Below the pieces are notes generated by a model that worked only from the letters and a program-made list of their open reading frames with translations, ran no database searches and was not told the origin of the DNA. This document shows positions 39,851 through 49,027 of a DNA stretch of 64,000 nt, in pieces. The DNA comes from an uncultured Spartobacteria bacterium. GTDB lineage: Bacteria; Verrucomicrobiota; Verrucomicrobiia; Chthoniobacterales; Terrimicrobiaceae. Position 1 is the stretch's first letter. Every line of letters begins with the position of its first letter. A program made the translations under genes and the position numbers. The stretch is taken from contig CALCJD010000061.1 of assembly GCA_937960895.1 (NCBI GenBank), forward strand, positions 22,279-86,278, given 5' to 3'.

Positions 39851-41110
39851 TTATTCCTTCACGCGTTCGATCCGGGCTCCGAGCGAATTCAGTTTGTCGT
39901 CGATGCTCTCGTAGCCGCGGTCGATGTGATAAACGCGGTGCACCTCGGTGGTGCCCTCGGCCTGGAGCCCGGCCAGGATCAGGGCGGCGGAGGCGCGCAG
40001 GTCGCTGGCCATGACCGGGGCGCCGCTGAGCCGGGGAACGCCGGTGATGACCGCCGTGGCGCCTTCGAGTTCGATGTTGGCGCCCATGCGCTTGAGTTCC
40101 GCCACATGCATGTAGCGCTGCGGGAACACGTTTTCCGTGATGGCGCTGATGCCCTCCGTGGTGGCGAGCAGGGCGCACATCTGGGCCTGCATGTCGGTCG
40201 GGAATCCCGGATACGGCAGGGTTTCCAGTTTGAGCGGACGCCGTTGGCTCCCCGGCTTGATCGTGAGGTAGTCCTTGCCGGAGGCGATTGCAAATCCGGC
40301 CTCCGCGAGCGGATCCACCAGGGCTTTCAGGTGGGCGGGCTCGGCGCGGGTGACAGTGACCTCCCGGCCCGTGATCGCGCCCGCAATCAAAAACGTGCCC
40401 GCCTCGATGCGGTCGGGAATCACCTCGTGCTCGGCGCCGTGCAGTTCCTTCACGCCCTCGACGATGATCCGCCGGGTGCCGGCGCCTTCGATTTTGGCTC
40501 CCATCTTGATGAGAAAATTGGCGAGATCCTCGACCTCGGGTTCCTCGGCGGCGCCGTCAATGACCGTGGTGCCTTCGGCGAGCACGGCGGCCATCATCAC
40601 GTTGTCGGTGCCGAGCACGGTGGAGCCGAATTTTCCGCGCAAATTGATGGTCGCGCCCCGCAGTTGCGGGGCCAGCACGCGCACATTGCCCTGCTGAACC
40701 AGAACCGCCGCGCCGAGCGCCTCAAATCCCTTCAGGTGCAGGTCGATGGGACGGTCGCCGATGATGCAGCCGCCGGGCAGGGACACGGTCGCCTGTTTCT
40801 CGCGGCCCAGCAGGGGACCGAGCACACAGACCGAGGCGCGCATCTTGCGGACGATGTCGTAGGGAGCCTCGGTGGTGACCTTCTCGGCTTTCACGGTCAC
40901 GGTGCCGCTGGCCCGCTCCACCTCGCACCCCAACCGGCTCAGGATCGTGAGCATGTAGTGAATGTCGCTCAGGTCCGGCACGCGGGAAATCGTGCAGGGT
41001 TCCTTTGTCAGGAGCGTGGCGGCCAGGATCGGAAGGGCCGAGTTTTTCGACCCGCTGATCCGCACGGAGCCGTTCAACTCCGTTCCACCGTGAACGATGA
41101 TCTTGTCCAT
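39851..41110 (-). CDS. murA: UDP-N-acetylglucosamine 1-carboxyvinyltransferase
   Basis: First committed step of peptidoglycan synthesis, 419 residues. ISGSKNSALPILAATLLT is the N-terminal substrate loop, Cys115 in LPGGCIIGDRPIDLH is the fosfomycin-sensitive catalytic cysteine, and the DIRASAALILAGL-type block near the end is present (DLRASAALILAGL). The start is ATG 41110. It is the last gene of a minus-strand group after prmC, a common arrangement. Confidence 0.96.
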   Translation of the reverse strand: MDKIIVHGGTELNGSVRISGSKNSALPILAATLLTKEPCTISRVPDLSDIHYMLTILSRLGCEVERASGTVTVKAEKVTTEAPYDIVRKMRASVCVLGPLLGREKQATVSLPGGCIIGDRPIDLHLKGFEALGAAVLVQQGNVRVLAPQLRGATINLRGKFGSTVLGTDNVMMAAVLAEGTTVIDGAAEEPEVEDLANFLIKMGAKIEGAGTRRIIVEGVKELHGAEHEVIPDRIEAGTFLIAGAITGREVTVTRAEPAHLKALVDPLAEAGFAIASGKDYLTIKPGSQRRPLKLETLPYPGFPTDMQAQMCALLATTEGISAITENVFPQRYMHVAELKRMGANIELEGATAVITGVPRLSGAPVMASDLRASAALILAGLQAEGTTEVHRVYHIDRGYESIDDKLNSLGARIERVKE

Positions 41111-41249
41111 GTTCCGCGTTTGAATATCAGGACGCCGGCCCTTGTCGAGTGAACAGGCGACGGTGGGGCGGACCATCCCGGGGACCGCCGGGCGGAGGGT
41201 GGGTTTTCCGAATCGGAACCGGATCAGGAAGAGCCTGGGGGGAAAACAA

Positions 41250-42080
41250 TTACGCCGGCCGTCGGGCGCTGACAAAACGCTCGATGCCCTGGTGGTCCTT
41301 GGAGACGGTGATTTCCCGATAGCCGGCCCGGGCAAAAAGCTCCGCGACCCGGGCGGCCTGATCGTGACCGATTTCGAGGGCGACCAAACCGTTGGAGCCG
41401 AGGTGCGCGGGCGCGGCGTCGATCAGGCGGCGGATCAGGTCGAGGCCGTCCGCTCCGCCGTCGAGGGCGGTGGCGGGATCGGCCTGCACTTCCTTTGGCA
41501 GGTCCGCCATTTCCCCCGAGGCGATGTAGGGCAGATTGGCGACGATGAGATCAAAGGGAATCGTTCCCTCCGGCAGAAGATCCCCCTGGTGCAGGGTCAC
41601 CCGACCCTCCACGCCGAGGCGGACCATGTTTTCCCGCGCCAGTTCCAGGGCGGCGGGATAAAGGTCGATGGCATGCACCTCGGCGTCGGGGTGTTCCAGG
41701 GCGAGGGTGATGGCGATGACGCCGCTGCCCGTGCCCACATCGAGGATGCGGTGTGCCCGGGCGGGAAGGACCAGTTCGACAAGCTGCTCGGTCTCCGGAC
41801 GGGGCACCAGCGCGCGGGCGTCACAGAGGAAGGAGCGGCCGAAAAATTCCGCCGTGCCGAGGAGGTGTTGCAGCGGCACCCGTTCGCCGCGACGACGGAT
41901 CAGATCCCGCAGGGGCGCGCGTTCCGCCTCGGACAGCGGACGGTCGAATTCCAGATAAAGGTCCAGCCGCTTTTTCCCGAGGACATGCGCCAGCAGGTGT
42001 TCCGCATTCAACCGGGGGTTCTCCACACCGCGCTTTTCCAGATACCCGGTGGCGGCGGTGAGAACCTCGAGGACGGTCAT
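41250..42080 (-). CDS. prmC: Release factor glutamine methyltransferase
   Basis: SAM-dependent enzyme that methylates the GGQ glutamine of release factors, 276 residues. The SAM loop is ILDVGTGSGVIAI and the catalytic NLPY motif is VANLPYIASGEM. The N-terminal helical domain (HLLAHVLGK) is present. It follows prfA, its substrate's gene, by 60 bases on the same strand. Confidence 0.95.
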   Translation of the reverse strand: MTVLEVLTAATGYLEKRGVENPRLNAEHLLAHVLGKKRLDLYLEFDRPLSEAERAPLRDLIRRRGERVPLQHLLGTAEFFGRSFLCDARALVPRPETEQLVELVLPARAHRILDVGTGSGVIAITLALEHPDAEVHAIDLYPAALELARENMVRLGVEGRVTLHQGDLLPEGTIPFDLIVANLPYIASGEMADLPKEVQADPATALDGGADGLDLIRRLIDAAPAHLGSNGLVALEIGHDQAARVAELFARAGYREITVSKDHQGIERFVSARRPA

Positions 42081-42140
42081 GAACGGGACTCTAGATTGTG
42101 GAAATTCAGGTTTAAGGAAAAACCGCCCGGGAAAGCCCCT

Positions 42141-43217
42141 TTATTGCTCGCGGGCTTCCTTGAGCCGCTGCTCCATGTCGCTGGCGAGCAGGGCGTCGAT
42201 CATTTCCCCGATTTCACCTTCGATGAAGCGGTCGAGATTGTAGAGCGTGAGGCCGATGCGGTGATCGGTGACGCGATTTTGCGGGAAATTGTAGGTGCGG
42301 ATCTTTTCCTCGCGTCCGCCGCCGCCGATGAGACTGCGACGATGCGCGGAATATTTTTCGTTTTCCTCGCGGATTTTGTCCTCAAGCAGACGGGCGCGCA
42401 TGACCTGGAGGGCGCGTTCCTTGTTTTGCTGCTGACTGCGCCCGTCCTGGCACCGCACGATGCGGCCGGTCGGAATGTGCAGGATCTGCACGGCGGAATC
42501 GGTGGTGTTGACCCCCTGGCCGCCCGGACCGCCGGCACGGCAGACTTCAATGCGCAGGTCGGACATTTTCAGTTCGATGTCCACCTCCTCGGCTTCAGGC
42601 AGCACGGCCACCGTGGCGGTCGAGGTGTGGATGCGCCCCTGGGCCTCGGTGGCGGGCACGCGCTGGACGCGATGCACGCCGGATTCGTAGCGCATCTTGC
42701 GAAAGACGGCGTCGCCGGAAAGGCGGAACACGACTTCCTTCAAACCGCCGAGGTCCGCGGGGCTCGAGTCGAGGGTTTCCACCCTGAGGCCGTTCGCATC
42801 GGCGAACCGGCAGTACATGCGGTAAAGGTCGGCCGCAAAAATCGCCGCCTCGGTGCCTCCGGTGCCGGCGCGGATTTCCACAATGGCGTCACGATCCTCG
42901 CCCGGTTCGGGCGGCAGGAGGGCGATCTGAATGTCCTTCTCCAGCTTCGGCAGCCGTTCCTCGAGGACGGGAATCTCCGCCGCTGCCATCTCGGCGATTT
43001 CGGCGTCGTCGCCGGCCGCAAGTTCCCGGTTTTCCTCCAGTTCGCGCTGCGTCTTTTGGTAGTCCTCCCAGAGGGAGAGAAGCTCCTTGGTCCGGGCGTG
43101 TTCGCGCAGCGCCTCGCGGGCCCGGGCGGCGTCATCGTAGAGCGATCCGCTGCTGATCTCGCGTTCGAGTTCCTCGAAACGGCGCTGTTTTTTTTCGATG
43201 AGGGCGGAAAAGTCCAC
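42141..43217 (-). CDS. prfA: Peptide chain release factor 1
   Basis: Recognises UAA/UAG stop codons and triggers peptide release, 358 residues. The PxT tripeptide is PAT (188-190) in RVPATEAQGRIHTS, which defines RF1. GGQ is at 232-234 in the sequence GPGGQGVNTTDSA: the residue after GGQ is Gly, where most RF1 proteins have His. It is flanked by rpmE upstream and prmC downstream. Confidence 0.96.
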   Translation of the reverse strand: MDFSALIEKKQRRFEELEREISSGSLYDDAARAREALREHARTKELLSLWEDYQKTQRELEENRELAAGDDAEIAEMAAAEIPVLEERLPKLEKDIQIALLPPEPGEDRDAIVEIRAGTGGTEAAIFAADLYRMYCRFADANGLRVETLDSSPADLGGLKEVVFRLSGDAVFRKMRYESGVHRVQRVPATEAQGRIHTSTATVAVLPEAEEVDIELKMSDLRIEVCRAGGPGGQGVNTTDSAVQILHIPTGRIVRCQDGRSQQQNKERALQVMRARLLEDKIREENEKYSAHRRSLIGGGGREEKIRTYNFPQNRVTDHRIGLTLYNLDRFIEGEIGEMIDALLASDMEQRLKEAREQ

Positions 43218-43254
43218 GGGGTCGGTTGGCCGGGCAGGGTGACGGGATCAGAAA

Positions 43255-43295
43255 ACGCAAAACGGTGATGGCGCGGGAAGGCGCAATCACCGTTT
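43255..43295 (-). terminator. Rho-independent terminator after rpmE
   Basis: On the minus strand AAACGGTGATTGCGC and GCGCCATCACCGTTT (complements of 43281-43295 and 43260-43274) pair for 14 of 15 bases around a six-base loop. A TTGCGTTTT tail follows. It lies between rpmE and prfA and would shorten most rpmE transcripts. Confidence 0.75.
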
Positions 43296-43312
43296 CGACC
43301 GAAGGAAAAAAC

Positions 43313-43549
43313 CTAGGCTTTTCTGCCGCCCTTGGTGAGGCGGGGGGCACGCACGGTGCCGTAGCGGCGCTTGAATTTGTCGACGCGCCCGGCGGTGTCG
43401 ACGAATTTCTGTTCGCCGGTGAAAAAGGGATGGCATGCGGAGCAAATGCCGATTTTGATGTTGTCGCGCGTGGAACGCGTGCGGTACGTCGCACCACAGG
43501 CGCAGGTGATGACGGTGTCGACGTAGTTGGGATGAATATCGGACTTCAT
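43313..43549 (-). CDS. rpmE: 50S ribosomal protein L31, zinc-binding form
   Basis: A 78-residue ribosomal protein. The zinc cysteines are Cys16, Cys18, Cys36 and Cys39 (CACGATY and CSACHPF), so it is the C+ type. The rest, FFTGEQKFVDTAGRVDKF, is typical. The ATG at 43549 is only five bases from the divergent ligase start at 43555. Confidence 0.96.
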   Translation of the reverse strand: MKSDIHPNYVDTVITCACGATYRTRSTRDNIKIGICSACHPFFTGEQKFVDTAGRVDKFKRRYGTVRAPRLTKGGRKA

Positions 43550-43554
43550 TTTCT

Positions 43555-44958
43555 GTGGAAAACTTCCAAGGTAGCAAAAATTTTGCTTTAGGCAATCCTG
43601 AAAAGCATGCCGTTTGGCGAAGGTTTCAGGAGGTTCTCTCCGGCCGGGGCCGGGAGGCGGCAATTTTTTACCCCGACGGTACGGTGGCCCGCACCTTCGG
43701 CGGCCTCCGGGAGGAGGCGGAACGGTGGTCCGGGATTTTCGCCTCCGCCGGGGCGAAGGTGGTGGGTATTCAGACCGGCAACACCCCGGCCTGGCCCGGG
43801 GTGCTGCTGGGCGCGTGGCAGGCCGGTTGCACGGTGGTGCCGATGGATCTCGACCTGACGGGCGAACGCCGGAACAGGGTCGAGGTCCTCTGCGGCATGA
43901 CCCACCGGGTGGTGCGACGCGACGGCGAACCGGTGATGGAAACGGCCGCCGGCGTCGCCGCGGACCGCCGTCCCGCGGCGGATCTGCTCAAGCTCACTTC
44001 CGGAAGCACCGGGGACCCGCGGGCGGTGCGTTTCACCGAGGCGCAGTTGATGGCCGATGCCGATCATGTCTGCGAGTCGATGGGAATCCGCGGGGGCGAT
44101 GTGAACTACGGGGTGATTTCCTTTGCGCATTCCTATGGCTTCAGCAACCTCGTGACGCCGCTGTTGTGCCGGGGGATTCCGCTGGTGGCGGCGGAGGATT
44201 CCATTCCCCAGGCCATCGTGCGCGGACTGGCCGCCTCGGGCGCCACGGTTTTTCCCGGGGTGCCCGCCCATTTTCGCACCCTGGCCCAATTGACCCCCGT
44301 TCCGGAGCGCCTGCGCCTCTGCATTTCCGCCGGAGCCCGCCTCGCCGCCGATACGGCCCGGTCCTTCGCCGAACGGTGGGGACGGAAGGTGCATTCGTTC
44401 TACGGGGCGTCGGAATGCGGTGGCATTTGTTACGACGCCGGCGAGGAACGGGAGGTTCCGGAAGGTTATGTGGGGGCGCCGTTGAAGGGGGTGACCCTGG
44501 AGCCGGTGGCGGACGAATCCGGCCGGATCCGGGTGCGCAGCCGGGCGGTCGGACTGGGTTACTGGCCGGAGGACGCGGAGGAACTTGCGGGCGGCGTTTT
44601 TCACCCGGCCGACCTGCTCGAAAAACGGGCGGAGGGGTATGTGATCACCGGGCGGGAGTCGGATCTGATCAACGTGGCGGGTCGCAAGGTGAATCCCGCC
44701 GAGGTGGAGGCGGTCCTGCGACGGTGTCCCGGCGTGCACGACGTGGTGGTTCTGGGCCTGCCCGCGCCCTTGCGTGGCGAGGAGGTGGCGGCCTGTGTCA
44801 CGGGCTCGGCGTCCGAGGAAACCCTGCGCCGGTTTTGCGGGGACCATCTCGCCTCCTGGCAGTCGCCCCGTCGGTGGATTTTTCTCGAGGAAATTCCCGT
44901 CAATGCCCGGGGCAAGGTGAGCCGGGCCGACTTGCGCCGGCGTCTGGGCGGCGGATGA
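43555..44958 (+). CDS. AMP-dependent acyl/aryl-CoA ligase-like enzyme
   Basis: A 467-residue ANL-superfamily adenylating enzyme. LKLTSGSTGDPRAVRF is the phosphate loop, YGASECGG is the A5 core, GRESDLINVAGRKVNP the A8 hinge, and NARGKVSR holds the C-terminal catalytic lysine. It is a little shorter than full-length acyl-CoA synthetases. The start must be upstream of residue 46, and GTG 43555 is the only candidate, placing it five bases from the rpmE start. Acid substrate unknown. A DUF1328 peptide gene follows. Confidence 0.85.
   Translation: MENFQGSKNFALGNPEKHAVWRRFQEVLSGRGREAAIFYPDGTVARTFGGLREEAERWSGIFASAGAKVVGIQTGNTPAWPGVLLGAWQAGCTVVPMDLDLTGERRNRVEVLCGMTHRVVRRDGEPVMETAAGVAADRRPAADLLKLTSGSTGDPRAVRFTEAQLMADADHVCESMGIRGGDVNYGVISFAHSYGFSNLVTPLLCRGIPLVAAEDSIPQAIVRGLAASGATVFPGVPAHFRTLAQLTPVPERLRLCISAGARLAADTARSFAERWGRKVHSFYGASECGGICYDAGEEREVPEGYVGAPLKGVTLEPVADESGRIRVRSRAVGLGYWPEDAEELAGGVFHPADLLEKRAEGYVITGRESDLINVAGRKVNPAEVEAVLRRCPGVHDVVVLGLPAPLRGEEVAACVTGSASEETLRRFCGDHLASWQSPRRWIFLEEIPVNARGKVSRADLRRRLGGG
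43568..43595 (-). promoter_or_regulatory. Probable rpmE promoter inside the ligase reading frame
   Basis: On the minus strand TTGCCT (43595-43590) and TACCTT (43573-43568) are separated by 16 bases and would start the rpmE transcript about 12 bases before its ATG. It lies within codons 5-14 of the divergent ligase. Confidence 0.5.
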
Positions 44959-45068
44959 ATCAGGGATTCCCTGAAGGAGGCATCGGAAGGGAAAACGGGT
45001 TTGCCGCTCCTCCGGAATTTCGCTATAAATCCGCCTGTTGTTTCGGGGCTCACGAAGCCCAACGAACG

Positions 45069-45233
45069 ATGCGCAACTACCCGGCGATTTTTTTCCTGAT
45101 CGCACTTGGTGCCGCCGGGATGGGATTCACCGGAATCGCAACCAGTGGAGTGGAGACCGTTCGGTCGCTGTTTGTGATTTTCCTTTTTGCCGCCATCGTT
45201 TCGCTGCCGATGCGGAACAGGATGCAGGATTGA
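45069..45233 (+). CDS. DUF1328-like small membrane protein
   Basis: A 54-residue protein with two hydrophobic spans (about 4-22 and 32-47) and a short link, like the DUF1328/YtjA family (pattern IFFLIALGAAGMGFTGIA, then LFVIFLFAAIVSLP). The C-terminus is RNRMQD. It stands 110 bases after the ligase gene. Such proteins are membrane-integral and of unknown function. Confidence 0.75.
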   Translation: MRNYPAIFFLIALGAAGMGFTGIATSGVETVRSLFVIFLFAAIVSLPMRNRMQD

Positions 45234-45396
45234 CCGGGGGCCGGATGCGCGGCCTCGCGGGTGCGAAACGGGCGCCACGGCGGGGCGTCCAGGGGGCGCA
45301 AATCCCCCGGTTCCCGGCGCGAAGGGCCGGCAGCCCGTCGGGACCCCAACTCCTTGGCCTGCGGCCGGCGGGGAAGCGGTCGGGTGCTTTCCGAAG

Positions 45397-45780
45397 CTAG
45401 TCCGTCGACTCCGAAGTGCCGGAGTTTTTCAACGTCTCGGTGAGACTCTTGGCCCCCTGCTTGAAGGCTTCGCCCAGGCCTTGAATGGCGTTCCGGGCGT
45501 CATTGAGCGTCCTGGCCAGCTTGGCCGCCTGAAATTCCCCCTGCAGCCCGGCATATTGACGCCGGAGCAGGTCCGCCTTGGTGGCGTCCTTCGCGGCCAC
45601 CTCGGTGATCTGCTGTTCGAGCTTCGCGAAGCCGGACTCGATCTTGGCCTGTTTTTCATCGTCGGGAGCCTTCTTGAACTCCGCGATCTCCGCCCTGAGG
45701 GTGTCGATGGTGCGTTGCGGATTGTCGCAGCCGGTCAGCGAGAACAGGAGGAAGAGGGCGAGGAGAGTCCAACGGTGCAT
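45397..45780 (-). CDS. Small coiled-coil lipoprotein
   Basis: A 127-residue exported protein. The signal peptide ends in a lipobox LTGC, with Cys18 as the lipidated residue. The mature part is nearly all helix with heptad-like E/K/Q/A repeats (IDTLRAEIAEFKKAP, then FAKLEQQITEVAAKD). No known domain. It may be an envelope structural lipoprotein. Confidence 0.78.
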   Translation of the reverse strand: MHRWTLLALFLLFSLTGCDNPQRTIDTLRAEIAEFKKAPDDEKQAKIESGFAKLEQQITEVAAKDATKADLLRRQYAGLQGEFQAAKLARTLNDARNAIQGLGEAFKQGAKSLTETLKNSGTSESTD

Positions 45781-45997
45781 GACCGCATGACGCCACCAAA
45801 TCCTTCCGGGGTGAAGAAAAAAGCACCCGGCGATCCTCCGACGCGGACCGTTGCGGGGCGGGAGGAAGGGGGGCGAAAATTCCCACCCGCCCGCGGGGAG
45901 TCCGCGCGGACGGATCCTTTTTCGTGATTCCCTCCGGAATTCCGCGCCCAACACTTGACCGGAGCGGCATTTCCGTGTGTATTGGCCGTTCTTTCTT

Positions 45998-46089
45998 GGT
46001 GAGGTGGCTGAGTGGTCGAAAGCAGCGCTTTGCTAAAGCGCCGTACCCCCAAAAGGGTACCGAGGGTTCGAATCCCTCCCTCACCGCCA
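45998..46089 (+). tRNA. tRNA-Ser(GCU)
   Basis: Acceptor arms GGTGAGG (45998-46004) and CCTCACC (46079-46085) pair. The discriminator G and an encoded CCA follow (46086-46089). The anticodon loop in CGCTTTGCTAAAGCG shows GCT, reading AGC/AGU. A long variable arm (TACCCCCAAAAGGGTA) is typical of serine tRNA. The TpsiC arm is GGTTCGAATCC. Confidence 0.95.
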
Positions 46090-46434
46090 GTTTTGCCGAT
46101 CAGGAGCGGCTTATTGTACGCGTTGGGCCGAATGATCAGGTCATTCCCGACGAACAAGACCGTTTCATTTCCTGAAGCGGAGATCGGCGGGGCCGGTTTC
46201 ATGCCTCAAAGCTTTTAGCGAATCGGGACCGTGCGGGGCCGTTCTTCGCGGGGAGGATGTCTTCGGAGGACGGTTTCGCGGAATCCCGGCCGGCCTTCCC
46301 GCTTTCAACCGGTCGCGCGATAAAAATCGGCGCCGTGAGCGGAGAAGCGGCTATGGGAGCGACCTATTGCATCAAACCGGCGGGCATCCGCCCCATGATT
46401 GCTAATGTCCGAGCGATTTTGTAGCACATCAGAC
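46090..46434. other. Intergenic region before the PEP-CTERM gene
   Basis: 345 bases with no supported gene after tRNA-Ser. The promoter of the exported protein should be here, but no convincing -35/-10 pair was recognised. No repeat or strong hairpin was seen. Confidence 0.45.
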
Positions 46435-48042
46435 ATGAAACGCTCTATCGGCCGCCTGTTGCTTCTGTTGTCCACAGCGGCCGGCGCACTGGCGCAAAGT
46501 TATGTCAGCGACTTCGGTCAATACGGATGGTATTCCGACGATACGCGTGACGGATCGGTTTCCAAAACCGATGCAAACTATTATTTGTGGGGACTGGAAT
46601 ACACGCATCCTTCGTATCTCGACGCGGAACACCCCGGTTCCGTTTCTGCCGACGGCAAGATCGAGGAGCGGATCTCTTGGACCACTCCCGTCATCGATGC
46701 CCCCAACGGTTTGGGGGCCCTTTATCTGACGACGAGTACGGCGACGACGGGTTCTGCCGGCAAGGCCACACTGAGCCTGATCGATGTCGAGCAGGGGTTT
46801 GCTTCCGCGGGCACTTTGCTTGACCCGAGTTTCTTTGGTTCGCTGACCTACTACAACAATCCCGACTCGGCGCAGGTGGCGCTTCGCATCAACATCAAGA
46901 TCGAGAATCCGCCGCCGGCGCCTCCCGGCACCGTGGTGCCGCCCGGAGAGGACACCTGGGATTTTGCCCTGGTTTATGTGGGGCCGGGCATCGGCGGGTG
47001 GACCACCAGCACCGTCAGCGCCACGGAAGGGCTCTGGAGCGTTTACGCATCGGTCAACATCGATTCCAAGGACTTCCCCAAGCTCCCTGAGCGGAAGACC
47101 TTGGCCCAGCTTCTCAGCGATCCCACGTGGGGCGACATCCTTTTTGCCGAGACCTCCGTAATCACCAACATTCAGCTGGGCGTCGGTTCCTCCTCCGCCG
47201 TCAGGGAAGGTTACGTGAGTTCCCTGCAGCTGAGCTTTCTCAACGGCGGCCGACCCTATGAATTTGTGGATCCTTCCAAAATCTCGAACGTTACCACGCT
47301 GGCTCCCAGCTACACGACGTCGACCTCGCACGTTTATGAAGTGTCCGGCGAGGTTGGTCAGGCGACGGATGTGGTTTCCGTTTCCGCCACCGACGGGGCC
47401 ACGGCGACGTTTGCGGTGCAGGACGGCGCGGTGCTGACCGTTCAGGAGATCACCATCGGGGAGGGAGGCGTGCTGACCGGAAGTGGCACGGTCGATGGCG
47501 ACGTGGTCATCGAATCGGGCGGGGTGCTGCGGGGAGCGTTCAATGTGACCGGAGAAACCAGCGTGACCGATGGGGGGCGCCATGCTCCGGGCTTTTCGCC
47601 TTCGGCCGTATACAGCGCCGGCAGCTATGTGCTGGATGAAGCCGTCCTTGAAATCGAGATCGGCGGTCTGGCCGGGGCGGCCGGGGAGTTCGACAATCCC
47701 ATCACCGGCGACTTTGACCAGCTTTTCTACGGCGACGGCATTCAGCTCTCCTTTGCGACCATCGAAATCTCGCCTTGGAACAACTTCGAGCTGCAATACG
47801 GGAATACCTTCAACATCATGTATTCGACGTCCATTGACGTTACCGGCCTGACCATCGTGGGCGTCGGGGAATATGCCGGTTGGGGTTTTACCTATACCGT
47901 CATTCCGGACGTCACGTTCGGTTCCGGCACCTACCAGGCTCTGCAGATCACCGTGGTGCCCGAACCCACCACACTCGGACTGCTCGCCCTCTCGGCGGGC
48001 CTTCCTTTTCTTTTCCGCCGCCGTTCGCGGAAGGGGATTTAA
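46435..48042 (+). CDS. PEP-CTERM exported protein with autotransporter-like strand repeats
   Basis: A 535-residue exported protein. Residues 1-20 form a signal peptide (LLLLLSTAAGALAQ). The middle has beta-rich, Gly/Ser/Thr-rich sequence with the pattern GVLTGSGTVDGDVVIESGGV, as seen in autotransporter-associated strand repeats. The C-terminus is VPEP (508-511), a hydrophobic helix, then RRRSR, the PEP-CTERM sorting signal recognised by exosortase. No exosortase gene is in the window. A terminator follows. Extracellular role unknown. Confidence 0.9.
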   Translation: MKRSIGRLLLLLSTAAGALAQSYVSDFGQYGWYSDDTRDGSVSKTDANYYLWGLEYTHPSYLDAEHPGSVSADGKIEERISWTTPVIDAPNGLGALYLTTSTATTGSAGKATLSLIDVEQGFASAGTLLDPSFFGSLTYYNNPDSAQVALRINIKIENPPPAPPGTVVPPGEDTWDFALVYVGPGIGGWTTSTVSATEGLWSVYASVNIDSKDFPKLPERKTLAQLLSDPTWGDILFAETSVITNIQLGVGSSSAVREGYVSSLQLSFLNGGRPYEFVDPSKISNVTTLAPSYTTSTSHVYEVSGEVGQATDVVSVSATDGATATFAVQDGAVLTVQEITIGEGGVLTGSGTVDGDVVIESGGVLRGAFNVTGETSVTDGGRHAPGFSPSAVYSAGSYVLDEAVLEIEIGGLAGAAGEFDNPITGDFDQLFYGDGIQLSFATIEISPWNNFELQYGNTFNIMYSTSIDVTGLTIVGVGEYAGWGFTYTVIPDVTFGSGTYQALQITVVPEPTTLGLLALSAGLPFLFRRRSRKGI

Positions 48043-48055
48043 TCCGGTTCTTCTC

Positions 48056-48088
48056 GACCCCGGTGTTCCCGCGCCGGGGTCTGTTTTT
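48056..48088 (+). terminator. Rho-independent terminator of the PEP-CTERM gene
   Basis: GACCCCGG (48056-48063) and CCGGGGTC (48074-48081) form an eight-base-pair stem with a ten-base loop. TGTTTTTG follows. It lies 14 bases after the stop codon. Confidence 0.85.
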
Positions 48089-48256
48089 GTCGGACGGGGC
48101 CGGGTGCAAGGAAAACTCGAGTCCCCATTCGGATCCTGTCGCTCCGGATTCTGCGGGGAAGTTCCATGGACGGGTCGGATGGCGCGAGTTCTCCGCGGAT
48201 TTTCCCCACTCGTTTTTCCTTTTTCGGCGGGTCGTTTTTGTTTGATAACTTGCCCC

Positions 48257-49027
48257 ATGCTGTTTCGTCCCGGTCTGGTTTCCGTCACTTTTCGATCGCT
48301 TGCCCCGAAGGACATCATCCAGTTGGCGGTGGAAACCCGTCTGGAAGGCATCGAGTGGGGCGGCGACATTCACGTGCCGCCGGGCGATCTTGCGAATGCG
48401 CGGGAAGTCGCCCGTGCCACGAGGGAGGCGGGCCTCGAGGTGGCGGCCTACGGTTCCTATTACCGCGCCGGGGAAAGTGAAAAATCCGGGCTGCGTTTTG
48501 CGCAGGTTTGCGAGACGGCCGCGGTGTTGCAGGCGCCGACCATTCGCATTTGGGCGGGAACGGGCAATTCCGCGGATGTGACCCCGGCTTACCGGGAGCT
48601 TGTCGTGGAAGACATCAACCGGGTGGCCGCCATGGCGGCCGAAGCCGGCATGTCCGTGTCGCTGGAGTTTCATGTGAAAACCTTGACGGACACGGTCGAA
48701 TCAACGCTGGAGCTTTTGAAGGTGACCCCTCCCGATCGGGTGAGATCCTATTGGCAGCCGCCGGTCGGTCAGGAACCGGACGTCGCCCTGGAGGGCCTGC
48801 AACGGATCCTGCCCCGCCTCAGCAATGTGCATGTTTTCCATTGGTGGCCCGACAGCCGCACCCGCCTTCCGCTGGAAGACGGTCGCGAAATCTGGAAGCG
48901 TTACCTGGAGCTTGCCCAAAGTCCCAATCGGAACGGCTGGGCGATGCTCGAGTTCGTGAAAAATGACGATCCGGAACAATTGAAGCGCGATGCCCGGACG
49001 CTGCATGAGATTCTCGGCCGGGCATAG
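48257..49027 (+). CDS. Sugar phosphate isomerase/epimerase-like TIM-barrel protein
   Basis: A 256-residue AP-endonuclease-2-like TIM barrel. The pattern is LEGIEWGGDIHVPPGD at the start and IRIWAGTGN. SLEFHVKTLTD carries the metal-ligand glutamate, and SNVHVFHWWPD and WAMLEFVKND supply the remaining ligands. It is a single gene between the PEP-CTERM gene and the pseudopilin cassette. The sugar is not known. It differs clearly in sequence from the protein at 21499. Confidence 0.85.
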   Translation: MLFRPGLVSVTFRSLAPKDIIQLAVETRLEGIEWGGDIHVPPGDLANAREVARATREAGLEVAAYGSYYRAGESEKSGLRFAQVCETAAVLQAPTIRIWAGTGNSADVTPAYRELVVEDINRVAAMAAEAGMSVSLEFHVKTLTDTVESTLELLKVTPPDRVRSYWQPPVGQEPDVALEGLQRILPRLSNVHVFHWWPDSRTRLPLEDGREIWKRYLELAQSPNRNGWAMLEFVKNDDPEQLKRDARTLHEILGRA

